NCBI GenBank assembly: GCA_964465015.1
Contig: CAYXHP010000152.1
Coordinates: forward strand, 1-50,259
Direction of reading: 5' to 3'
DNA from: Humimonas sp964465015
Lineage (GTDB): Bacteria > Gemmatimonadota > Gemmatimonadetes > Palauibacterales > Palauibacteraceae
DNA: 50,259 bases
The notes under the pieces: generated by a model
What the model was told of the DNA's origin: nothing
The model's input: only the letters and a program-made list of their open reading frames with translations
The model's database searches: none
Translations under genes and position numbers: made by a program
In this document: piece by piece, positions 31,493 to 38,672 of the stretch
Layout: each line of letters begins with the position of its first letter
How positions within the stretch are numbered: the first letter of the stretch is position 1

Positions 31493-32430
31493 CCGACGCC
31501 CCGGTACCACTCCGCCGAGCGCCGCAGGCCCTCGGGGAGCCCGACGGCCGCCGTCCAGCCCAGCGCCCGCTCGGAAAGGGCGACGTCGCAGGTCCACCGG
31601 TGGAGTGCCACGTCCCGGGCCCGGCGGCGGTCTAGCGGGGGCGCGCGGCCCACCAGCCGAGCCGTGCCTTCGACGAGCCCTCCCGCGGCCACGAACAGGG
31701 CCGCCGGTAGCCGCACGAGGCGCACGCGGTGCCCCAGAGCCGCCGCCATGGCCTCGGCCACTTCGGGCCACCGGTACGTCGCCCGCTCGGCGAGCGGGAA
31801 GGGGCCGAAGCCCGGCTCGCCCTCCAGGGCCCGCAGCACCGCATCGGCCACGTCGTCCACGTAGATGGGCTGGAGGGGAGGCCCACCGGAGGGAGCCAGC
31901 AGCCACCCATGGGCCGCGGCCCGGAACAGCGGGAGAAGGTCCCGGTCCCGCGGGCCGTACACGCCCCCGGGCCGGAGGACCACGACTTCGAGCCGGTCCT
32001 CGAGCTGGCGGAGCCGGTCCTCCCCTTCGCGCTTGCTCGCACCGTAGGCGCTGACGGGACCACCGGCCTGGTCCGGACCGCGGGCGGCCAGGCTGCTCAC
32101 GTAGACGAATCGCCGCGCTCCGGCCCCGGCGGCCGCCTCGGCCAGAAGGGCCGTCCCCCGGGCGTTCACCTCCCGGAAGAGCATGGGGTGGGGGGCGCGG
32201 GTCACCCCCGCCAGGTGGACGACCGCAGCGGCGTTCCGTACGGCTGCGCGCATACCCTCGGGTCGGCGCAGGTCGGCCTCGACCCGTTCGATCTCGAGGC
32301 CCTCCAGCCACCGGGGGTCGCTCGTCGCTCGCAGCGTGCATCGCACCGGCCGGCCTGCGGACACGAGAGCCGAGACCACGTGGCTACCGATGAAGCCGGT
32401 GGCGCCAGTCACGAGGACCGGAGCGCTCAC
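31483..32430 (-). CDS. cerR: NAD-dependent epimerase/dehydratase family protein, likely ceramide reductase
   Basis: A 315-residue extended short-chain dehydrogenase: VLVTGATGFIGSHVVSALVSAG is the NAD(P)-binding site, VVHLAGVT and FVYVSSLAARG are strands 4 and 5, and SAYGASKREGE holds the catalytic YxxxK. In Caulobacter an epimerase-like SDR (CerR) encoded beside spt reduces 3-keto-ceramide. Here it is third in an operon after serine palmitoyltransferase and a GNAT protein, so the same role is likely. A sugar epimerase cannot be excluded from sequence alone. The start is GTG 32430; upstream sequence in the same frame overlaps the previous gene. Confidence 0.78.
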   Translation of the reverse strand: MSAPVLVTGATGFIGSHVVSALVSAGRPVRCTLRATSDPRWLEGLEIERVEADLRRPEGMRAAVRNAAAVVHLAGVTRAPHPMLFREVNARGTALLAEAAAGAGARRFVYVSSLAARGPDQAGGPVSAYGASKREGEDRLRQLEDRLEVVVLRPGGVYGPRDRDLLPLFRAAAHGWLLAPSGGPPLQPIYVDDVADAVLRALEGEPGFGPFPLAERATYRWPEVAEAMAAALGHRVRLVRLPAALFVAAGGLVEGTARLVGRAPPLDRRRARDVALHRWTCDVALSERALGWTAAVGLPEGLRRSAEWYRGVGWL

Positions 32431-32500
32431 CGCCGGCACCGGGGGTCGGAGTCGGCTCGGGACGGATTCGCGTGAACCTGGAGGATGACGCTCGTGGTCG

Positions 32501-33616
32501 TCAGAGGGGCCGATCGTACAGGGCGTAACGCTTGTAGACCTCCGCACCGATCCGGTCCATGGGCCGCCGCATGAGCTCGTTGTCCTCGAGAATCCAGGAG
32601 AACTCGGCCTCGGTGATGCCGCGCGCCGCGCCCCGGCGGAAAATCTCGAGGTACATGAGCGCGTCGACGCCCTTGCCGCGCCATTCCTCGACGAGGCCCA
32701 GAGTGAGGACCCGCATGCGATGGATGCCGCGCGAGTGCCACAGGATCTTGATGAGCCCGAACGGGAAGAGCCGCCCGTTCGCGTGCTTGATGGCCATGTT
32801 GAAGTCGGGCAGGCAGAGCGCGAACCCGATGGGCCGGCCCTCGGAGTCCTCCGCGACCAGCACCAAATTCGGATCGACGGCGGGCTTGAGCTCCCTGGCC
32901 AGGAACCGGAACTCCTCGTCCGTCATCGGGACGAAGCCCCAGTTGGCTTCCCAGGCCGCGTTGTACAGCTCCTGGATCCGCTCCAGCTCCCGGTCGAACT
33001 CCTTCATGCGGAGCGAGCGGACGGAGACACCGTAGCGCCGCTTCACCAGCTCGGCGCCGCGTACCAGGTAGTCGGGCGGATCCTGTTCCCGGTGCACGTA
33101 GGCCACGAGTCCCTTGGCCTCGTGAAAGCCCGCCCCCACGACCAGCTCCCGGTAGTAGTCCGGGTTGTAGGGCATCATGATCATGGCCGGGGCGTCGAAC
33201 CCCTCCACCAGGAGCCCGCTCACGTCGTTGGTGGATGGGCTCGTGGGTCCCCGTATGGTCCGAAGGCCCCGCCCCCTCAGCCAGGAGGCGGCGGTGTCGA
33301 GCAACGCCGAGGCCACCTCGGGCTCGTCCACGCTCTCGAAGAAGCCGAAGAAGCCCACCGGCTCCTGGTGGAACTCGGCGTGCCTCCGGTTGTGGATCGC
33401 GGCCACCCGGCCCACCGGCACGCCGTCCCGCCAGGCCAGGTAGAGCTCCATCTCCGAGTGGAGATGGAAGGGGTGCTTCTCCGGGTCGAGCATGGTCCGC
33501 ATGTCGCGGATGAGGGGAGGGACCCAGCGCGAGTCGCCCCGGTAGATCCGCCACGGCAGGCGTATGAAGGCGTCGCGCTCACCCCGCGTCCGAACGGGGC
33601 GGATGTCGACGTTCAC
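32501..33616 (-). CDS. bcerS: GNAT-fold N-acyltransferase, likely bacterial ceramide synthase
   Basis: A 371-residue protein with an N-terminal (IRPVRTRGERDAFIRLPWRIYRGDSRWVPPLI) and a C-terminal (VLTLGLVEEWRGKGVDALMYLEIFR) GNAT-like half. The C-terminal half shows the acyl-CoA pyrophosphate loop region RGKGVD. The large size and the PRYxxxxWVPPL-like start match the family to which the Caulobacter ceramide synthase bCerS was assigned. It follows spt by 13 bases and precedes the reductase, the order expected for N-acylation of 3-ketosphinganine and then reduction. GTG 33616 is chosen because it is the first start after the spt stop. Function is inferred from family plus context. Confidence 0.75.
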   Translation of the reverse strand: MNVDIRPVRTRGERDAFIRLPWRIYRGDSRWVPPLIRDMRTMLDPEKHPFHLHSEMELYLAWRDGVPVGRVAAIHNRRHAEFHQEPVGFFGFFESVDEPEVASALLDTAASWLRGRGLRTIRGPTSPSTNDVSGLLVEGFDAPAMIMMPYNPDYYRELVVGAGFHEAKGLVAYVHREQDPPDYLVRGAELVKRRYGVSVRSLRMKEFDRELERIQELYNAAWEANWGFVPMTDEEFRFLARELKPAVDPNLVLVAEDSEGRPIGFALCLPDFNMAIKHANGRLFPFGLIKILWHSRGIHRMRVLTLGLVEEWRGKGVDALMYLEIFRRGAARGITEAEFSWILEDNELMRRPMDRIGAEVYKRYALYDRPL

Positions 33617-33629
33617 CCGGGAATGGCCT

Positions 33630-34811
33630 TCATACGACGCCGAGCTTCCGTCCGATCGCCCCGATCTTCTCGAGCACGAAGTCGAGGTGCTCATCGGTGT
33701 GCGTCGCCATGTAGCTCGTGCGCAGACGACAGCTTCCCTCCGGCACGGCCGGCGGCACCACCGGGTTGGTGAACACGCCCTCGTCGAAGAGCGTCTTCCA
33801 GAACAGGAAGGTCTTGTCCATAGGGCCGACGAGGATCGGGACGATCGGGGTCTCGGTCGGGCCGATATCGAAGCCCAGGCTCTTGAGGCCCTCCATCATC
33901 TTCCGGGTGTTCCGCCACAACCGCTCGCGCCGCTCGGGCTCCTCGCGAATGATCTCGAGCGCCTTGAGCACGGTGGCCACCGCCGCCGGCGGCATGCTGG
34001 CGCTGAAGATCAGTGCGCGGGCGTGGTTGCGAAGGTAGTCGATCACCGTCCCTTCGGCGGCGACGAAGCCGCCGATCGACGCGAACGACTTGCTGAAGGT
34101 TCCGGTGATCAGATCCACCTGGTCGGTGAGCCCGAAATGGGCGGCCGTCCCGTTGCCCATCGGACCGATCACGCCGAGCGAGTGGGCGTCATCGACCATG
34201 AGAGGCGCGTCGAACTCCTCGCGCAGCTGGACCAGGCGGGGCAGGTCCGCCAGGTCGCCCTCCATGCTGTAGACGCCGTCCACCGCGACGAGCTTCCCGC
34301 GCGACTCGCGCTCGGAGGCCATCATCCGGCGCAGCCCCTCGTAGTCGCCATGCGTGAACCGCTGCACGTCGCCGAAGCCCAGCCTCGCCCCGTCCTGGAT
34401 GCAGGCGTGGTCGAGCTTGTCGACGAAGACGGTGTCGTTGCGGCCGATGAGCGCGCCCAGGGTGCCCAGGTTGGTCTGGTACCCGGTGCTGAAGACGAGC
34501 GCGGCCTCCTTCCCGACGAAGTCGGCCAGCTCGACCTCGAGGCGGTCGTGGAGATCGAGGTTGCCGTTCAGGAAGCGGCTCCCCGTGTTTCCGCTGCCGT
34601 ACCGGTCCAGCGCAGCCTTCGAGGCCTCGAGGATCCGCGGATCGTGCGTCAGGCCGAGGTAGTTGTTGGACCCGACCATCACCTTCTCCCGGCCCTCGAT
34701 CACGACCGTGGTGTCGCACGAGCGCTCGATGCGCTGGAAGTACGGGTAGAGTCCGGCCTCACGAAGCTCGCGAGCCGTGGTGAAGTTCTCGCATTTCGCG
34801 AAAACGTGCAT
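33630..34811 (-). CDS. spt: Serine palmitoyltransferase / alpha-oxoamine synthase family
   Basis: A 393-residue PLP enzyme that joins an amino acid to an acyl thioester. It shows VMVGSNNYLGLTHDPRI, GSGNTGSRFLNGNLDLHDRLE, DDAHSLGVIG and the PLP-lysine block GTFSKSFASIGGF. The SKSFASxGG form and the TGSRFLNG motif favour serine palmitoyltransferase over 2-amino-3-ketobutyrate ligase or BioF, and the three following genes fit ceramide synthesis. ATG 34811 starts MHVFAKCENF. Gaps to the next genes are 13, 70 and -10 bases, so this is one operon. Bacterial Spt uses acyl-ACP or acyl-CoA; no acyl carrier protein gene is nearby. Confidence 0.88.
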   Translation of the reverse strand: MHVFAKCENFTTARELREAGLYPYFQRIERSCDTTVVIEGREKVMVGSNNYLGLTHDPRILEASKAALDRYGSGNTGSRFLNGNLDLHDRLEVELADFVGKEAALVFSTGYQTNLGTLGALIGRNDTVFVDKLDHACIQDGARLGFGDVQRFTHGDYEGLRRMMASERESRGKLVAVDGVYSMEGDLADLPRLVQLREEFDAPLMVDDAHSLGVIGPMGNGTAAHFGLTDQVDLITGTFSKSFASIGGFVAAEGTVIDYLRNHARALIFSASMPPAAVATVLKALEIIREEPERRERLWRNTRKMMEGLKSLGFDIGPTETPIVPILVGPMDKTFLFWKTLFDEGVFTNPVVPPAVPEGSCRLRTSYMATHTDEHLDFVLEKIGAIGRKLGVV

Positions 34812-35109
34812 TCGGTCAGGACCTCTCGCGTTTACTCGCGCGAGCGCGCGCGGCCCCGGGCCGGCGCACTCCCACACCGTCTTGGCGGTAGCCGGGAAAG
34901 CTACCGGCGCCGCGAGGGACCGGCAAGCAAGTCCGACGCTCGGTGAAAGGACGGGAGGGCGATGGGTTGACTCGGCGGTTGCATCGGTCGATTGTGTCCT
35001 GTCCCGCCCATCCGGCCGCCGCGAGGTGGTCTCCGGGCCGCGTTCGGAACTCTCCCTCGGGCCGTTCCCGCTTGCCCCTCTGACCGCGCCTCTTCAACCT
35101 GTTGCCCCG
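34812..35109. promoter_or_regulatory. Divergent control region of the spt operon and the M23 gene
   Basis: A 298-base gap without a gene. CGGTAGC (34886-34892) and GCTACCG (34900-34906) form a perfect 7-bp hairpin with loop CGGGAAA, about 75 bases upstream of spt on its transcript. A TTGACT at 34967-34972 with GATTGT 17 bases later is a weak promoter for the plus strand. Confidence 0.4.
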
Positions 35110-36210
35110 ATGGCCATACGGACGATCAGACCGTGCGCGCTCCGCACCTGCATCCTCGCGATCCTCGCGGCCGCCTGCGGGGGAACCACGCCCCCGCCCC
35201 AGCCGGTCGCGGTCCCGGTCGCCCCACGCGTCGCGCGCGTCGACACCGCCTCGCCGGAGCCGTCCGTGGAGCTCGCCCCGGTGCGGGTCACGCCGCCCCC
35301 ACTGCCGTGGCTCCCGCTCGGGGTGCAGTGGGACCCCGCCGCCCCGCGGGAGGGACAGGCCATCGGCATCCACCTCCTGCAGCCGGCGGCGGGACGCCAT
35401 CCGTTCTCGGTCCAGGGCCGGCTCGGGTCCTACCCGATCCACTTCACGCCCGTGGAGGGCGGATGGTTCGGGGTGGCCCCGGCGCCGATCGGCTCCGCGG
35501 GGGAGCGGGAGCTGGTCCTCCGCTACCGGCTGGACCGGGACTCGGTGGCGGTGGACAGCCTGCCGCTCCGCATCGCCTCGCACGTGTTCCCGTTCACGCG
35601 CCTTCGGGTGGCACCCCGCTACGCGAGTCCCTCCGCCGGAGAGCTGGCCAAGATCGCGGAGGACCGCAAGGTGCTCCGGGCGGTGCTCGACAGCGCCAGC
35701 TCCGCGTGGCTCCCGAGGCGGCCGTTCGAATGGCCGCGTCGCGGCCGGATCACGAGCCCCTTCGGGCAGCGACGGATCTTCAACGGCGAGCTCAAGAGCC
35801 GCCACACCGGCGTCGACATCTCGGGTCGCAAGGGCGAGCCCGTGCGGGCCGCCGCGCGCGGGCGCGTGGCGCTCATCGGCCACTTCTACTATACCGGGAA
35901 CGCCGTGTACCTGGATCACGGCCTGGGCGTGTACACGAGCTACGACCACCTCTCGCACGTGGACGTGCGCGAGGGCGAGATGGTGGAGCGCGGTCAGCTC
36001 ATCGGTAAGGTCGGGGCCACCGGCCGGGTGACGGGACCGCACCTGCACTGGGGGCTTCACGTGGACGGCGTGCCCCTCGAGGCCACGAGCCTCTTCCTGC
36101 TCAGGCTCCCGGCGGAGAGCGCCGCGTCCGCGGGCGAGAGTCGATCGGACACCGCCGCGGGACGGGATGCCCGCGGCACCACCCCCATGCGTGAGGATTC
36201 CAGTCAGTGA
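35110..36210 (+). CDS. Lipoprotein M23 (LytM) metallopeptidase
   Basis: A 366-residue envelope peptidase. The N-terminus is a lipoprotein signal (ALRTCILAILAAAC; lipobox Cys near residue 24) followed by a Pro-rich tether. A beta-rich segment at about 70-190 precedes the M23 domain at about 215-325: GRITSPFGQRRIFNGELKSRHTGVDIS with the first metal His and Asp, and GPHLHWGLHVDG with the HxH motif. All zinc ligands are present, so it should cut peptidoglycan cross-links (DD- or glycyl-type endopeptidase). ATG 35110 is chosen because the signal peptide starts there. The patatin gene follows 7 bases after the stop. Confidence 0.92.
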   Translation: MAIRTIRPCALRTCILAILAAACGGTTPPPQPVAVPVAPRVARVDTASPEPSVELAPVRVTPPPLPWLPLGVQWDPAAPREGQAIGIHLLQPAAGRHPFSVQGRLGSYPIHFTPVEGGWFGVAPAPIGSAGERELVLRYRLDRDSVAVDSLPLRIASHVFPFTRLRVAPRYASPSAGELAKIAEDRKVLRAVLDSASSAWLPRRPFEWPRRGRITSPFGQRRIFNGELKSRHTGVDISGRKGEPVRAAARGRVALIGHFYYTGNAVYLDHGLGVYTSYDHLSHVDVREGEMVERGQLIGKVGATGRVTGPHLHWGLHVDGVPLEATSLFLLRLPAESAASAGESRSDTAAGRDARGTTPMREDSSQ

Positions 36211-36217
36211 GGAAAGA

Positions 36218-37753
36218 GTGAAGAAGATCGCGCTCGTCCTGGGCGGAGGTCCGGGCGGAGGAGCCTACGCGGCGGGAGCCACGACCGAGCTGCTCGCTCG
36301 CCTCGAGGCGTGCCGGGACCCCGACGCGCCCACGCTGGACGTGATCGTGGGCGCCTCGGCCGCTGCGCTCCCGGCGGCGATGGCGGCCCGCGCCCTGGTC
36401 GTGAACCCGACCCTCGTCCCGTGGATCGAGCGGGCCTGGATCGAAGCGATGGATGCCCGAGTGCTGTTCGACCCCGGGCGGCAGGATCCCTCCGGGCTGC
36501 TGGCCGCCGGTCCGCTCCGCGAGCTGGCCCGCGCGCTCATCGCCGGCGATCCGGCGGCGGACGACCGTCCCTCGGACCGCTTCGCCGGTGCGCTCCACCT
36601 GGGATTTCCGCTCACGCCGGTGCGGCCCACCGGGACGCCGGTCCGCTCCGCGGTCTTCGAGGTCCGCGCGGACCGGCGGGCGGGCGATCCGGTCTGGGAC
36701 CGCGTGGCCTCGGCCGCCCTGGCCGCCGCCTCGACGCCGGGGCTCCTCCCGCCGGTCCGGCTGGAGGGTGACGACGGCCCGCTCCTGGCCTGCGATGGCG
36801 AAAGCGGGGGCGAGCCGGTCGACACACTGGCCCGCGTCCTCACCGGACGGGTCGAGGACGCCACGGCGGCGGCCTGGCACACGCTGGTCGTGGAGCCGCG
36901 CCTGTTCGCGTCGGACCCGTACGGCGCCCGGGACGGGAGCCGGACCGCCGCGGCCGGACCGCTCGAGCCGCTGGCCGCCGCGCTGCGCGGCTCGGATCCC
37001 GCCGCCGCCTGGCACGAGGAGGCGCTCGAGCGGGACCGTCTGATGGCCCTCGACGAGCTGGCCGAGCAGCTCGGAGAGCTGAGCGGCGACCTGGACGACC
37101 CGTGGGCGCTGGACACCGGCCGCCGCATCGGCCTCCTGGCCGAGCGGGTCGCCGACCGCCGCGCGGCCCGGGGCGAGGCTCCGGCCGGTGGAGGCGCCGA
37201 CCCGGGGCTCGCCGTGCTGGACCGCGCCATGGACCGAATTCCGGTCGACCCGCGCTACTCGGCCGCCTTCCGGGGCATCGAGACGCGGGCCGGACGCACG
37301 CGGCTGGCCAAGCTCATCTTCATCCTGGAGGAGGCGGCCGGGGCGGCCGAGGACCCGGGGGGCCGCCTCCACGCCGTCGCCCCCGGGGACGGGAGCCCCC
37401 TGGCCGGGCCGGCCCTGGCCGGCCTGGCCGGCCCGCTCTGCCGCGCGTGGCGTGCGCACGACTTCGGCGCCGGACGAAGGGACATGGGCAGGGTGCTGTC
37501 GAAGGACCTCCCCGTCCTTCCCCGGGCCGGGGAGGCGGCGGACGAGCCGGAGCCGGTGCGCGCCGCCCTCGACACGCTCCCCGCCGCGGATCGGCGGCGG
37601 CTGGACGCGTTCCTCGAGGCCGAGGCCGATCGGTGGCTGGACTCGGTCCGGCCGGGGGGGCTGGCGGGGGCTCTGTTCGGCATGGCACGGGCCGGGGCCG
37701 GACGCCGGGTGGCTGAGCGTCTGCGCGCCGCGCTGGCCGACCTGAGGGTCTGA
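36218..37753 (+). CDS. Patatin-like phospholipase family protein
   Basis: A 511-residue protein whose first ~210 residues have the patatin fold: IALVLGGGPGGGAYAAGATTELLARL (oxyanion GGGxxG), DVIVGASAAALPAAMAARAL with the nucleophile Ser in GASAA (usual GxSxG; the last Gly is Ala), and LLACDGESGGEP as the probable Asp block (usual DGG/DGA). The motif changes are modest, so activity is possible but not certain. The remaining ~300 residues are Ala/Arg-rich helices with no family I recognise. GTG 36218 follows the M23 stop by 7 bases with TGAGGAAAGA upstream, so it is probably expressed with the peptidase. Confidence 0.85.
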   Translation: MKKIALVLGGGPGGGAYAAGATTELLARLEACRDPDAPTLDVIVGASAAALPAAMAARALVVNPTLVPWIERAWIEAMDARVLFDPGRQDPSGLLAAGPLRELARALIAGDPAADDRPSDRFAGALHLGFPLTPVRPTGTPVRSAVFEVRADRRAGDPVWDRVASAALAAASTPGLLPPVRLEGDDGPLLACDGESGGEPVDTLARVLTGRVEDATAAAWHTLVVEPRLFASDPYGARDGSRTAAAGPLEPLAAALRGSDPAAAWHEEALERDRLMALDELAEQLGELSGDLDDPWALDTGRRIGLLAERVADRRAARGEAPAGGGADPGLAVLDRAMDRIPVDPRYSAAFRGIETRAGRTRLAKLIFILEEAAGAAEDPGGRLHAVAPGDGSPLAGPALAGLAGPLCRAWRAHDFGAGRRDMGRVLSKDLPVLPRAGEAADEPEPVRAALDTLPAADRRRLDAFLEAEADRWLDSVRPGGLAGALFGMARAGAGRRVAERLRAALADLRV

Positions 37754-37847
37754 CCGGAGTCCGCCGGTCGGTGCGCCTATCGCGCCGCCGCTCCGGATCG
37801 CGACCGGGGCGGATGGCGGGAGGGCGACGAGCTCCCCGCGGCGTCGC

Positions 37848-38672
37848 TCAGTCCCGCGGAGCGAGAATCTCGCGGACCATGATCCCGCGCCTAACGAGCT
37901 CCTCCTGGACCCTCTGCACCACGTCCGTCCGGAAGCGTACCTCGTCCCGGTGGTCCAGGACGTAGGCCTTCACGCGAAGCTGGATGAGGAAGGTGTGGCG
38001 GAAGACCGCCTCGGCGGCGATCTCGACCGGACGGGACAGGTCCACGAAGCGCGAGGACGACGCCGCCTCGAAGGCCAGGCGGCGTATCTCGGCCACCGGC
38101 GCGTCGCCCGGGAGCCAGATCTCGCTCACGACCTGGCACCCCAGGTGTCCGCCGCTCGCGTTGCCGACCGAGCTCCGGACCACCACCGAGTTCGGCACCG
38201 TAATCTGGCTGTCGTCCGGCGTGCGGAGTCGGATCGACCGCATGCCCATCGCGGTCACCTCGCCGTAGAACTCCCCTATGCGGACCCGGTCTCCGACCCC
38301 GAACGGGCGGTCGAGGAGCAGCGTGAGCCCGCCGACGAGGTCGCGGAGCAGGTCCTGCGCGGCGAGCCCCAGGCCGATCGCCGCGCCCGCCACCATCCCG
38401 GCCAGCGTCGCGGCCTGCTCGGGGCGGAAGACCCCGAACACGATCACGTACAGCACCCCGAGCCACACGAACACGCGGACGAGCGGCGCACTTTGCTTGA
38501 GGCGCAGCCTGGCTCGCGGCGACCGCTCGGCCAGCCGGTCCAGGAGCTGCTCCGCGGCCCAGGTGGCCACCCAGGCTCCGACCAGGATCACGGCGGTGGC
38601 GAACACGCGGCCGAGGGTGAGGGCGTCCAGGGCTCGCTGCAGGGCGCGGGTCGGGTCGACGGCCTGCGTCAC
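37848..38672 (-). CDS. Small-conductance mechanosensitive channel (MscS family)
   Basis: A 274-residue MscS channel: two or three helices, then the pore helix and beta domain AAIGLGLAAQDLLRDLVGGLTLLLDRPFGVGDRVRIGEFYGEVTAMGMRSIRLRTPDDSQITVPNSVVVRSSVGN, an excellent match to the core, and a C-terminal alpha/beta domain. It releases solutes on hypo-osmotic shock. The GTG start overlaps the stop of the large ATPase gene as GTGA, so translation is coupled to that gene. This is unusual for an MscS channel and suggests a dedicated regulator. Confidence 0.93.
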   Translation of the reverse strand: MTQAVDPTRALQRALDALTLGRVFATAVILVGAWVATWAAEQLLDRLAERSPRARLRLKQSAPLVRVFVWLGVLYVIVFGVFRPEQAATLAGMVAGAAIGLGLAAQDLLRDLVGGLTLLLDRPFGVGDRVRIGEFYGEVTAMGMRSIRLRTPDDSQITVPNSVVVRSSVGNASGGHLGCQVVSEIWLPGDAPVAEIRRLAFEAASSSRFVDLSRPVEIAAEAVFRHTFLIQLRVKAYVLDHRDEVRFRTDVVQRVQEELVRRGIMVREILAPRD

